From the NCBI GenBank assembly GCA_965227265.1, contig OZ245738.1:1674001-1738000 (forward strand): a DNA stretch of 64,000 nucleotides, in the 5' to 3' direction. A program made the translations under genes and the position numbers. Of the stretch, positions 34,265 to 43,138 are shown one piece after another. A model generated the notes under the pieces. That model was not told the DNA's origin. It did no database searches and worked only from the letters and a program-made list of their open reading frames with translations. The stretch's first letter is position 1. Every line of letters starts with the position of its first letter. This DNA comes from UBA2336 sp965227265 (lineage in GTDB: Bacteria; Bacteroidota; Bacteroidia; Cytophagales; Cyclobacteriaceae).

Positions 34265-34747
34265 TTATTTTACAACCAGTACACCGTTCGCGGTTAGCCG
34301 AATCTCTTTCTTTGGTTCGGTGATCGCAGCAATTTCTTCTTTTGATTTCTTGGCATCTTCAGCATAATGTTTTAGCTCGTCAACCGAAGTTTCAATTTTC
34401 TTAGCCTGACCTTCTACGACTACCGTCTTGCCAATCAATTCCAGTGGAACAAAAAATCCATAATCTTTGAACTTTACAAACGTCACCGATTTATCAGGCA
34501 TTTCCAGTGATAACCAGCAGCCCTTCTTTGGGCAAACATCCAATACTTTACCTTCTACTTTAACGTCAGTCAATTGCTTGTCGGCCATCAAACTTGGTAA
34601 CTCAGCAACGGCTGTTGCATTATCCGCTGTAACCGTTTCACCAAAGGTTGTTCCCGGAGTTGCCGGAGTTTTTGGCGGTTGAGCTTGTGTTGAGAGAACT
34701 GTCAGTAAGAGAAATGCAAAAAGTGTTATTTTGAATGATTTCATCAT
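34265..34747 (-). CDS. DUF4920 family exported protein
   Basis: 160 residues. A signal peptide (about 1-23, ending TQAQ) is followed by a compact beta-barrel-like domain with the conserved VCPKKGCWLSLEMPD motif, typical of DUF4920. The CxxxGCW segment might bind metal. Its location is probably periplasmic. It is first in a two-gene unit with the DUF3817 gene. Confidence 0.82.
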   Translation of the reverse strand: MMKSFKITLFAFLLLTVLSTQAQPPKTPATPGTTFGETVTADNATAVAELPSLMADKQLTDVKVEGKVLDVCPKKGCWLSLEMPDKSVTFVKFKDYGFFVPLELIGKTVVVEGQAKKIETSVDELKHYAEDAKKSKEEIAAITEPKKEIRLTANGVLVVK

Positions 34748-34803
34748 GTTTTCGATTTAGCGCGATGCAAAGATAACCATCAACTTTTGTTTTACCTGAA
34801 ATT

Positions 34804-34847
34804 ATGATAATCAGGCAGTTAAAGATTCATCACTGCCTGATTATCAT
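34804..34847 (-). terminator. 15-bp perfect inverted repeat ending the hmuR-hmuY unit
   Basis: 34804-34818 and 34833-34847 are exact inverted copies (ATGATAATCAGGCAG), starting five bases past the hmuY stop. The T tract is weak, but the stem strength and position fit a transcript end or an mRNA-stabilising hairpin. Confidence 0.65.
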
Positions 34848-34851
34848 TATC

Positions 34852-36282
34852 TTATTCTGCTCCGTTTATCAAAGCGTACTCAATAGACGGGCGGCCGCGT
34901 TCGCCTTCCGTAGTAAGTGCTGTGAACTTAACTTTGTAAATGTTCTCATCAGCATCCTTTACCACGTAGAAACGATCTGTGCGCACAGCCGGGCTTACTC
35001 CCGGACCACCCCCTGAACGCCAGGAGCTGCCAATTTTAACTTGTGATTGTACACCGAAATCCAGACCGGTTATATCCGATTCGCCAAATGCCTCATACGA
35101 CTTGGTGCTGGTTAGCACTTGTACGGCCTGAACATCACGGCTTTGGATGATAATATCCTGGAAGTAATATGGAACAGGTCCTGAACCAAAATTTGTTGAA
35201 TTGGCAAAGCCGGTCCAGGCAATATCCCAACGTCCGCTGGCAGGCTCAACGATTACGGCTCCGGTGGCAAAACTTACATTTTGAAATTCATAATCTGTAT
35301 TCTTTGTAATCTGTATTTCCGAAAAAGTTGCAGCATTGATGTCTGCATATTGCAACGTGTAGCCACTACCGTTCCGGATCACGCGAATTTTTTTCCAGCC
35401 TAATTCTGTAGCGGGCGAACCAGGACCTGAACCCCGATTGATGATATAAACTTTATTCTCAGATGCCGTTGCCGAGATAGACGTTATTGCAGTTTTTGAT
35501 AAATCTCCGGATGGATCATCGATCCAGTTGATGGCAGATGATGCCCACTCAGGTGTTGTTTCGCTTGTAATGGCTGCAAACACAGCTTCCATAGAAAGGC
35601 GACTGCGCAGCACAGCGGTGTCTGCATTCGTTACAGTTGTTAAATCAGTTTTATCTAACGCATATGCCATCATTCCATTGGCTGAATTGAGCGTTACGCG
35701 AAAATCCTCTCCGCTATAAAAACCAAGATCCCATGAAGTACGGTTCACAGCCGTCTGACGGTTAGCGCTCAGGTCGATGAATACACGGTTTGGATATGTC
35801 GGGCCACCACCTTGAATATTCATTTCAGCACCATCAACTGTAATCTCTGAAAATGTCACTGTGATTTTAGAATTTTCTCCTAAAACAGGTGAACCATCCA
35901 CTAAGGTTACTTCAAAAACAACGACTTCATCACCGCCAAAACCTACACCTTCTACTTTATTTAACACAACTTGAGTTGTTGTTTCACCCTTTGGTATAGT
36001 TAGAGTAATCACATTACCAACGGCCGCTGGTGTTGTTGTAAAATCTGTTCCGTAAACTAATGCTCCGCCATTTACAGATAAGGTTAATACGACATCAGAA
36101 GATGCTGCACGCGACAGATTAAGTTTAAGTGTAAGTGATTCATCTTCACTTGCAATTCCGGCTACAGAAGATTCAAACTCTAGTTTGTTATCCGGAAGCT
36201 TAGGGTCGTCTTCACAAGACGAGAAAACAAACGTTGCTGCTACAAGTAACAGCGAAAGAAACTTAATTGATTTATAATTCAT
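34852..36282 (-). CDS. hmuY: HmuY family haem-binding lipoprotein
   Basis: 476 residues. A lipoprotein signal (FVFSSC, followed by acidic EDD, which fits the Bacteroidota surface-export rule) is followed by a Calx-beta-like domain at about 30-150. The HmuY domain covers about 165-470 (SWDLGFYSGEDFRVTLN, ASGRWDIAWTG, YFQDIIIQ). HmuY proteins take haem from host or environmental haemoproteins and pass it to the TonB receptor. That gene lies directly upstream (20-base gap) on the same strand. The extra Calx-beta-like domain makes this copy longer than the classic Porphyromonas protein. Confidence 0.88.
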   Translation of the reverse strand: MNYKSIKFLSLLLVAATFVFSSCEDDPKLPDNKLEFESSVAGIASEDESLTLKLNLSRAASSDVVLTLSVNGGALVYGTDFTTTPAAVGNVITLTIPKGETTTQVVLNKVEGVGFGGDEVVVFEVTLVDGSPVLGENSKITVTFSEITVDGAEMNIQGGGPTYPNRVFIDLSANRQTAVNRTSWDLGFYSGEDFRVTLNSANGMMAYALDKTDLTTVTNADTAVLRSRLSMEAVFAAITSETTPEWASSAINWIDDPSGDLSKTAITSISATASENKVYIINRGSGPGSPATELGWKKIRVIRNGSGYTLQYADINAATFSEIQITKNTDYEFQNVSFATGAVIVEPASGRWDIAWTGFANSTNFGSGPVPYYFQDIIIQSRDVQAVQVLTSTKSYEAFGESDITGLDFGVQSQVKIGSSWRSGGGPGVSPAVRTDRFYVVKDADENIYKVKFTALTTEGERGRPSIEYALINGAE

Positions 36283-36302
36283 GCTATATAGGATTTAGAA
36301 AG

Positions 36303-38525
36303 TTAAAAATTCACGATAAGTGTTGTATAAAAAGACCGGCCAGAAGCGAGTGAGTTATTGCCGGAAGTATGTGCCCCGGAAGAAATCGCGTTGCTGCGTA
36401 CACCGGTTATGTCAAAGAGATTGCGTACACCCAACACTACATTCAAGTGTTTTAAAAAAGTTTTCTGCAGGCTTGCATCAGCCCAATGATAATCCTCTAC
36501 CTCAGCCAGGAAAATGGTAGGTGGATTTGTTGAAAAACTTTGCTGATAAAAGGGTGTTTTGCCAGTATACTTATAATACACATTTGCGATCAAACCGGCT
36601 TTACTAAATTGATAGCTTAATGATGCATTTATTTCAGATGACCAGTTGAAATCCGGAAGGTTTTTATCTGCTTCCGTAAGACTGTTATATCGGCCTGTGT
36701 AGGCATATCCAACCTTTAGCTTAGCCTGCCCAGCCGACAATTCATTATTAACTGTTAAGCCTTTCGTTTTATACTTATCGATGTTCATGTAGGTTGTTAC
36801 CGTTGAATTAGCACGGATCGCATTAGTAATCATATTGTCAACTGAATTGTAGAATCCACCTACACTGGTGGTGTACAATACGCTGCCAGTAAGCACACGC
36901 CAGTTCCAGTTTGCATTGAAACTGTGGGAAAGCTCTGCTTCCAAATCAGGATTACCTTCCAATTGGTGACTACTATCGTAGAAATAAAAGTATAGTTCAC
37001 GAATGGAGGGTGCGCGAAAGCCTCGTCCGTAAGAAACCCGCAGATCATGATATGGTGAAAGCTCAAACTTTGTATTAAGCGATGGTAGAACAGGCGGTGC
37101 CTCATAAACAGAGTTATGAACGAATCGTAATCCTGGACGAATAGTAATAGACTTGACAGGCTTGATCTCCGCAGAAAGAAAGCCAGCGTAGTCAGCAAGG
37201 CGGTTTGTTCCTTCCATTAATCTTCCGCCCGCACCGGATTCGAGATTGATATCATATCCCGGCTGTAAAGAAATCTTATCTGAAATTTTATACTGGAGCG
37301 TTCCGCGAATGGTTATTCCATCGTATGAGGTTAAATCTTGTCCGCTTAACGCAAGGTTTTCTTCACCTGTGTCTTTCTTCACTACAATAGCCTGCGTTTT
37401 ACGGCTGTAATCGGTGTACGCAACTGCTGTATTAAAACTAAGCTTGTCGTTAAAAGTTATAGCACCTTGCAGCTGATGCATAAACCGGTTAGTGATGTAA
37501 TGCCTGTCGAGTGCTTCGTTTCCAAAAAAATGTGCGGGATCGTATAAATTTTCATTCAGATAATCCAAGCGATATGATACATTCCAGGAATCGCGTTGAA
37601 AGCCTACAACACCGCTTCCAATCCATTGACTTTTGGGATGCCATTGTTTCTCCCGATTAGTGGAATCACCTTCCCAGCCACCGGAATAATTATGGCCAAA
37701 ATCCGCCAAAGTATAAAACGACTTGGCCCGGTAGCCAAGACTGATACTTTCCTGATGAATACCTTCTTTAAAAAAGCTGTACTCATCTCCAATATTTTCT
37801 TCGTGAAGCTTTACCGAACCCGTTAGCTTTTCACGCTCCGGTTTCTTCGTAATTATATTGATCACACCCGCCAACGCATCAGCTCCATAGATGGTTGACA
37901 TTGGGCCTTCAACAATTTCAATACGTTCAATTGAGTTGATGTTAAGTTGGTTCAGATCAATTGCATTGGAAGTTCCCTGACGTCCAATCACAGGGATACC
38001 ATCAATGAGAACTTTAACATTTTGTCCGGATAATCCTTGCATGGACATGGTTGAAACCCCGAGCGCAGGATCCATCGAAAAGCGAACGTTCAATTCTGTG
38101 TTTAGAATATCTTGCAGTCGGGTTGCACCCTTTGCCAGGATGGTCTCTGCCGAAATCGTTTTTATCTTAACAACCGATTGACTTAACGACTGGGGTTCAA
38201 ACTGACCCGTTACAACAACTTCATCCAATTGTGCAGAAGTCGAGATAAGTTCTATTGAATATTCTCCAGCTCCTAATATGTCTATTTGTTGATTGCTGAA
38301 ACCAATGTGTGAAGCAGTAATGGATGCAGGAAAGGTTATGCCAGCAACCTCAATACTGCCTTTCTCATTTGAGATAAATGTTTGTTCTGTATCTGATGAC
38401 TTAACAACTATTGTTACGCCTTCTAAGCTTTTACCGCTTGTTAGATCAGATACTGTAATCCTTACCTGAGCAGTTACTGAAATGGTAATCAGCCAAAAAA
38501 TTGCAACACCAACGAACTTATACAT
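36303..38525 (-). CDS. hmuR: TonB-dependent haem receptor (HmuR-like)
   Basis: 740 residues. There is a signal peptide (ending VTAQ) and an N-terminal carboxypeptidase-D-regulatory-like domain (about 20-100). The plug domain spans about 115-235 (GLSGQNVKVLIDGIPVIGR, IERIEIVEGPMSTIYGADALAGVINIITKKP). The 22-strand barrel ends in a terminal Phe (TTLIVNF). It moves haem across the outer membrane using TonB. Pairing with hmuY and the nearby hmuSVUT genes supports haem as substrate. It is divergent from an AraC-type regulator across a region rich in repeats. Confidence 0.9.
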   Translation of the reverse strand: MYKFVGVAIFWLITISVTAQVRITVSDLTSGKSLEGVTIVVKSSDTEQTFISNEKGSIEVAGITFPASITASHIGFSNQQIDILGAGEYSIELISTSAQLDEVVVTGQFEPQSLSQSVVKIKTISAETILAKGATRLQDILNTELNVRFSMDPALGVSTMSMQGLSGQNVKVLIDGIPVIGRQGTSNAIDLNQLNINSIERIEIVEGPMSTIYGADALAGVINIITKKPEREKLTGSVKLHEENIGDEYSFFKEGIHQESISLGYRAKSFYTLADFGHNYSGGWEGDSTNREKQWHPKSQWIGSGVVGFQRDSWNVSYRLDYLNENLYDPAHFFGNEALDRHYITNRFMHQLQGAITFNDKLSFNTAVAYTDYSRKTQAIVVKKDTGEENLALSGQDLTSYDGITIRGTLQYKISDKISLQPGYDINLESGAGGRLMEGTNRLADYAGFLSAEIKPVKSITIRPGLRFVHNSVYEAPPVLPSLNTKFELSPYHDLRVSYGRGFRAPSIRELYFYFYDSSHQLEGNPDLEAELSHSFNANWNWRVLTGSVLYTTSVGGFYNSVDNMITNAIRANSTVTTYMNIDKYKTKGLTVNNELSAGQAKLKVGYAYTGRYNSLTEADKNLPDFNWSSEINASLSYQFSKAGLIANVYYKYTGKTPFYQQSFSTNPPTIFLAEVEDYHWADASLQKTFLKHLNVVLGVRNLFDITGVRSNAISSGAHTSGNNSLASGRSFYTTLIVNF

Positions 38526-38612
38526 TCCAACTATGCTCTAAAACGATGCAACATTAAGGCTGGAAATAATATAAAAATACCCTTGAATGGATGATTAGTA
38601 ACACTGGTATTC

Positions 38613-38658
38613 GATAGTACTGATTTGGGTATTTATTGAGCAAATACTATCAAATCAG
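38613..38658. promoter_or_regulatory. Paired inverted blocks between hmuR and araC-type gene
   Basis: GATAGTA (38613-38619) and CTGATTTG (38620-38627) recur inverted as TACTATC (38645-38651) and CAAATCAG (38651-38658). The order of blocks on one arm is swapped relative to a simple palindrome. This is a likely binding site for the neighbouring AraC-type protein, placed to act on both divergent genes. Confidence 0.55.
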
Positions 38659-38682
38659 GTTATTATATTCATATTTTTTGGA

Positions 38683-38690
38683 TACTTTTG
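38683..38690 (+). promoter_or_regulatory. -7 box of the AraC-type regulator
   Basis: TACTTTTG matches TAnnTTTG exactly and lies 22 bases before the ATG. No clear -33 TTG is present at the usual spacing, and the repeat blocks end 24 bases upstream. Confidence 0.5.
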
Positions 38691-38712
38691 TGTTGACATA
38701 ACGAAATATCAA

Positions 38713-39594
38713 ATGGAGTTGGTAGTTGAAAATACCCTCAAAAGGTTAGAGCAAACAATCTTCGATCAGAGCGGGACAAAGCTCGTTACGGTAAACAACG
38801 ATTCAGACGAAACTCAATCGCTTACCAGCGAGATCAACCGGAAAAATATCCACTTCTATTTTTGCCTGGAAGGCAGTGCCAAGTTTGAATTCAGTCCGCA
38901 TTATGGGCGGGATATTCAAAAGCAGCGCAACTATTTCATGTATAATCCCGAGAGCGATTTGCCTTTTACCCTAAAGCTTTCTCCGGGTTGCAAAATGGTA
39001 TTTCTTTTTATCTCGCTTGAGAATTTGCATAAGCTGTTTACCCACGAACCGCTCCCCTTTCTAAAAGCGGAAAACGTGAACTATAAGTTTTATGATGAGC
39101 GTGATATTCCTTCGATGCTGATGGTTACGCTTAGTCAATTGTTCAACATCCAGCTCAGTGAAAACGCGCGACAACTTTACATCCAGGGAAAAATTCTCGA
39201 AGTATTGAGCTTATATTTTTCGGAAAAGAAAGCGAACACTGAAAGCTGTCCATTTTTGAATAACGAAGAGACCGTTCGCAAGATCAAGCATGCTAAAGAG
39301 CATATTCTGAAACACATGGACAATCCTCCGGGGTTGAAAGAGCTGGCGCGTGTGGCGGGCCTGAATGAATTTCAGCTTAAGGTTGGGTTCAAAGAAATTT
39401 ATGGCAATACGGTATTTGGCTACTTACTCGATCATAAGCTTGATTATTCCCGTCTTCAGCTAGACACGGGTAAGTATAAAGTGAATGAAGTTGCAACACA
39501 GGTTGGGTATACAAACCCAAGTCATTATATCGCCGCGTTTCGGAAAAAGTTTGGGATTACCCCGAAGAAGTATTTGATGCAGCTGGGACGATAG
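38713..39594 (+). CDS. AraC family transcriptional regulator
   Basis: 293 residues. The C-terminal 100 residues hold two helix-turn-helix motifs (GLKELARVAGLNEFQLKVGFKEIYG and VNEVATQVGYTNPSHYIAAFRKKFGITPKKY). The N-terminal 190 residues form a cupin-like sensing domain (HFYFCLEGSAKFEF). The layout recalls PchR-type iron/siderophore regulators. Its position back to back with hmuR suggests control of haem uptake. Confidence 0.92.
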   Translation: MELVVENTLKRLEQTIFDQSGTKLVTVNNDSDETQSLTSEINRKNIHFYFCLEGSAKFEFSPHYGRDIQKQRNYFMYNPESDLPFTLKLSPGCKMVFLFISLENLHKLFTHEPLPFLKAENVNYKFYDERDIPSMLMVTLSQLFNIQLSENARQLYIQGKILEVLSLYFSEKKANTESCPFLNNEETVRKIKHAKEHILKHMDNPPGLKELARVAGLNEFQLKVGFKEIYGNTVFGYLLDHKLDYSRLQLDTGKYKVNEVATQVGYTNPSHYIAAFRKKFGITPKKYLMQLGR

Positions 39595-39598
39595 TCCT

Positions 39599-39712
39599 TC
39601 GCGGGCCCGTCCCGCGATCCCCTCATAGGTGCACAGCCATTGGATAGTGCTAGCTATATTGTTATCCAAGCTCGTACAATTGACATGGGGCCCCGGCACA
39701 GGGCCGGGGACT
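39599..39712. repeat. GC-rich palindromic element, left copy (family 1)
   Basis: TCGCGGGCCCGTCCCGCGA forms the left hairpin and CCCCGGCACAGGGCCGGGG the right one. They are joined by about 70 bases containing GGATAGTGCTAGCTA and TTATCCAA. It lies right after the AraC stop and before the GIY-YIG gene. The right copy is at 40053-40171. Confidence 0.85.
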
Positions 39713-39754
39713 TATTCGTCTTTTGATTTTGTGCTAAAAACTATAATTTTAATA

Positions 39755-40048
39755 ATGGATAAATTCTACGTTTATCTGTTATCGAATCAGCATCATACAG
39801 TGTTCTATATTGGATTTACTGATAATTTAGAACGAAGAGTTTTTGAACATAAAAACAAGCTTCTCAAGGGCTTCACAAACAAATACAATATTAACAAGCT
39901 TCTATACTTTGAAGAGTTTACATCTGCCGATGATGCAAAGCATCGTGAAAAGCAACTCAAAAAGTATCCAAGAGAATTTAAGTTCAATCTTATTAATTCT
40001 ATGAATGCTGAATGGAGAGATTTGTATGAGCTATTTAAGGAAGATTAA
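39755..40048 (+). CDS. Stand-alone GIY-YIG nuclease domain protein (copy 1)
   Basis: 97 residues from the ATG at 39755, which alone gives the standard N-terminus KFYVYLLSNQ; the open frame extends upstream through the repeat. It has YVYLL then FYIGFTDNLERRVFEHK with the catalytic Tyr and Arg, and a later Glu in the KHREKQLKKYP stretch. UvrC-type GIY-YIG single-domain proteins cut DNA in some contexts, but their role is mostly unknown. It is flanked on both sides by the same palindromic element and sits inside the haem locus. Confidence 0.9.
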   Translation: MDKFYVYLLSNQHHTVFYIGFTDNLERRVFEHKNKLLKGFTNKYNINKLLYFEEFTSADDAKHREKQLKKYPREFKFNLINSMNAEWRDLYELFKED

Positions 40049-40052
40049 TCCA

Positions 40053-40171
40053 TCGCGGGCCTGTCCCGCGATCCCCATATAAAATTCACAACTATTAATA
40101 CGCTAGCCGTCTTTGTTTGATATCCAATCTCGTGCAATTTATTAGGGGGCCCCGGCACAAGGCCGGGGACT
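40053..40171. repeat. GC-rich palindromic element, right copy (family 1)
   Basis: TCGCGGGCCTGTCCCGCGA (40053-40071) and CCCCGGCACAAGGCCGGGG (40150-40168), with a central part sharing GCTAGC and TATCCAA with the left copy. It is in direct orientation relative to 39599-39712 and ends just before the hmuS stop codon. Confidence 0.85.
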
Positions 40172-40173
40172 GA

Positions 40174-41247
40174 CTAGTTTTTAGCCAACTTCTCTACCAA
40201 CGCAGCCCAATCTTTAAGCTCGGGAATACCCGGCTTGCGCAAACCGAAGAATTGGGCGATCATGTTTTTATTTTTATCGAAAGCTTCGATACTTGTAACA
40301 ACTCCGTCTTCGGTTGGCTTTTTCACAACCCATAATGTATCGATCAAATCCTCACGCAAATGCATGTTGAAATCCGGATCGAGTATGTTCAGCCAATTCT
40401 CCATCACACGAATGGTTTGAACTTTGCCTTGGTGGATTTGAAGATTACCGCGGTTGCCGGCAAAAATCATGATTGGTAGCTTCGTTGACGCTGCTGTTTC
40501 CAGAACAGTTTTTAGCGCTTCTTTATTTAGTTGATAGGCATAATCTTTTGCGAGATATAATGCATCCAATCGGTTAACATTATGCTTACGCAGAATTCCG
40601 AAGAAATCGTGCGTGTCTTTCATGTTAGACCAGTCGGTCATCAATGCAGCGGCATCAACTTCGGGGATTGATTTGGTTGGAGGCTCAACGATGCTTTCAA
40701 CTTTTAAAGCGGTTGATTGATCAGCGGAAGTATAATCCGTTACAATTTTATCAAACGCGTCCTGATTGCTGCCTTTCTTATTGTTTTGCTCTTCAACGAG
40801 ATAAACTTTAGTAATTGCTGTTCCGGATTGATCAAAAATCTGAATGCTTTGTTGCAAACCACGCGGAGTTTGTTGCTTTACCGCAAAACCAAACTTCCAG
40901 CCACCAAAAAATACGCGCGATTCAATCGGACCAATTACGGTTGCCATAGCCCGGGCACCGGCACCCATGATATCAATTTTCTGAAACGGGCCTTTGTGTT
41001 CTAACACGCAACCATCATTACGTGTAAGTGACATTACTCGGCCTAATTCAGGGAAACGTTTTACTAATTCTGTCCAGTCTCCTTCAAGCTTGGTAGTATA
41101 ATCTCCAACCGTTGTTGCCAACAATTCTGCTTCGCTTACACCAAGCTCTTGTGCGCATTCGCGAATTCTCATGCCGGGTTTTGTTTCCTGCAATTTTTTC
41201 CATGATTCGCGAAGGGTTGACGATGTTGATTCTGCTACTTTGCTCAT
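40174..41247 (-). CDS. hmuS: Haem-degrading factor, HemS/ChuS family
   Basis: 357 residues made of two repeated HemS-like halves (about 20-170 and 190-350). Typical segments are VGDYTTKLEGDW, MSLTRNDGCVLEHKGPF, and NRGNLQIHQGKV, where the His is the likely haem ligand in the second half. The family binds or degrades cytoplasmic haem after uptake. It is last in the operon hmuT-U-V-S, two bases after hmuV. Confidence 0.92.
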   Translation of the reverse strand: MSKVAESTSSTLRESWKKLQETKPGMRIRECAQELGVSEAELLATTVGDYTTKLEGDWTELVKRFPELGRVMSLTRNDGCVLEHKGPFQKIDIMGAGARAMATVIGPIESRVFFGGWKFGFAVKQQTPRGLQQSIQIFDQSGTAITKVYLVEEQNNKKGSNQDAFDKIVTDYTSADQSTALKVESIVEPPTKSIPEVDAAALMTDWSNMKDTHDFFGILRKHNVNRLDALYLAKDYAYQLNKEALKTVLETAASTKLPIMIFAGNRGNLQIHQGKVQTIRVMENWLNILDPDFNMHLREDLIDTLWVVKKPTEDGVVTSIEAFDKNKNMIAQFFGLRKPGIPELKDWAALVEKLAKN

Positions 41248-41249
41248 AA

Positions 41250-42071
41250 CTAGGCTTTGATTTTAAGATGATTAGAAAAAGATACCGGAACAGCTTCTGC
41301 CCTTTCCGGGATTATATAAGGACAATTGTTGCACGGATCGTGATAGACATTCACACGGCAACAAAAGGTTTCTTCAATGTTTGATTTGGTGAAGACATTC
41401 TTCGCTTCACCGGATGCAGTGATCTTTCCATCGCGCAAAAAGTAAAGCTTATCTGCAAACTGAACGGCTTGATTAAGATCATGCACAATCGCCATCACAC
41501 CAATGTTGCGCTGACATACCATTTTCGCCAGACTAAATAATTGCTGTTGCTGTGCAATGTCCATGTTAGAGGTTGGCTCATCCAATAAAATGTAGCGCGG
41601 ATAAACCGTTTCTTCCCAAACTTGCGAGAGCACACGCGCCATTTGCACACGCTGCTTCTCCCCGCCTGACAGGGTCATGTAGTTGCGATCTTTGAACTCA
41701 AGCGTTGATGTAAGATCCATCACTTCATTAACAATCTTCTGATTTTCAGCCTTCGTTGATCGGTGTGCGTGCCGACCCAGATGAACAATCTGTTCACACG
41801 TAAACGCAAACTGAACATTTGAGCTTTGCGGAAGAACGGCTCTTATTAACGACAATGATTTTGCGGAATATGATTTAGCGGGTTTTCCATTGATTTTCAC
41901 TTCGCCCTGAAAGCTGGTGTTCTCATACGCGAGTGCTTTTAACAAAGTACTTTTGCCTGCTCCATTCGGTCCAACCACTGCGGTGAATTCTCCGGGCTGA
42001 ATAGTAAGATTAACATCCTGTAAGATGATTTTATCCCGAACGCGAAACCATAAGTCAGAGGCCTGGTACAT
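41250..42071 (-). CDS. hmuV: Haem ABC transporter ATP-binding protein
   Basis: 273 residues. Walker A is GPNGAGKSTL, the signature is LSGGEKQRVQMARVL, and Walker B is YILLDEPTSNMD. The C-terminal extension has an unusual cluster of four cysteines (TFCCRVNVYHDPCNNCPY), not found in most HmuV proteins I know. It powers haem import with HmuU. Its ATG overlaps the hmuU stop by one base. Confidence 0.93.
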   Translation of the reverse strand: MYQASDLWFRVRDKIILQDVNLTIQPGEFTAVVGPNGAGKSTLLKALAYENTSFQGEVKINGKPAKSYSAKSLSLIRAVLPQSSNVQFAFTCEQIVHLGRHAHRSTKAENQKIVNEVMDLTSTLEFKDRNYMTLSGGEKQRVQMARVLSQVWEETVYPRYILLDEPTSNMDIAQQQQLFSLAKMVCQRNIGVMAIVHDLNQAVQFADKLYFLRDGKITASGEAKNVFTKSNIEETFCCRVNVYHDPCNNCPYIIPERAEAVPVSFSNHLKIKA

Positions 42072-43138
42072 TAGATTTCGTTTTTAAGCTTAGCCTTCAT
42101 CAACAACATAATAAAGAATGGCGCACCGATCAAACCAGTCATTACACCAATCGGTAATTCAGCCGGTGTTACAATGGTCCGGGCAATGATATCAGCAATG
42201 ATCAATAACCAAGCTCCTCCAATAACAGAAGCCGGGAGTACTAATCGATTATCAGAATGAAACAACACGCGGATTAAATGCGGGATCACCAAACCAACGA
42301 ATCCAATAACACCAGAAAGCGATACGCTTACTCCTACCGCCATTGCACTAAAGAAAACAATGGTGCGTTTGGTTCGCTCAACATCCACACCCATGTGGTA
42401 GGCTTCAGCTTCACCCAGTGCAATTGCATTGAGCTTATTAGAATGAAACAAAAGCGCCACAATCGAACCGATCAGCAAAGGCGTAGCAATGATCAACTTT
42501 TCAGTAGTGGCACCGCCAAGGTCTCCCAGTGTCCAAAAAGTAAATGTTCTTAATTGATTTTCATCCGCGTAGAAAATAGAGAGTCCAATGATTGATCCGG
42601 CCAATGCATTGATAGCAACGCCAACCAACACAAGCACGGCAATATTTGTCTTGCCAGATTGACTACTCAATCGCATTACGAGAAATGTTGCCAGCAGTCC
42701 ACCTCCAAAAGCGGTGATTGGGATTAAAGCATTATATAAAAAAGTGTCTTTAGCTAAAAAGAACGAACCTCCAAACACAATCACCAACACAACAGCCGAT
42801 GCGGCTCCACCGGAAACTCCAATTAAGCTTGATTCAACTAACGGGTTTCTGAATAATCCTTGTAACGCTGCACCACTTACGCCTAATGCTGCACCGATCA
42901 TGATTGTCATGAACACGCGCGGGAAACGAATGGTGCTTAACACGACATCTGACATGCTATCGACTTCAATATTTGTGAACAAACCGATCTTCTGCAGCAA
43001 TACAACTACAACGTCTTTAAACGGAACTGGAACAGCGCCTATCGTGAGAGAAAACAATATGGTAAACACCAGCACAAGACTAAGTCCTGTGATAACCACC
43101 ACATTACGGGTATCCCGAATGGTTAACGCTGCGATCAC
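42071..43138 (-). CDS. hmuU: Haem ABC transporter permease (FecCD family)
   Basis: 355 residues with about nine or ten hydrophobic segments of the BtuC/FecCD fold. Family motifs are GAALGVSGAALQGLFRNPLVESSLIGVSGGAA and GVIGFVGLVIPHLIR (coupling-helix region). It forms the inner-membrane channel for haem. It overlaps hmuT by four bases and hmuV by one. Confidence 0.94.
   Translation of the reverse strand: MIAALTIRDTRNVVVITGLSLVLVFTILFSLTIGAVPVPFKDVVVVLLQKIGLFTNIEVDSMSDVVLSTIRFPRVFMTIMIGAALGVSGAALQGLFRNPLVESSLIGVSGGAASAVVLVIVFGGSFFLAKDTFLYNALIPITAFGGGLLATFLVMRLSSQSGKTNIAVLVLVGVAINALAGSIIGLSIFYADENQLRTFTFWTLGDLGGATTEKLIIATPLLIGSIVALLFHSNKLNAIALGEAEAYHMGVDVERTKRTIVFFSAMAVGVSVSLSGVIGFVGLVIPHLIRVLFHSDNRLVLPASVIGGAWLLIIADIIARTIVTPAELPIGVMTGLIGAPFFIMLLMKAKLKNEI

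Noticed and set aside
39629..39754. Upstream extension of the first GIY-YIG frame
   Set aside because: The extension reads through the palindromic element and gives low-complexity residues (GPGTGPGT); the ATG at 39755 yields the normal domain start.
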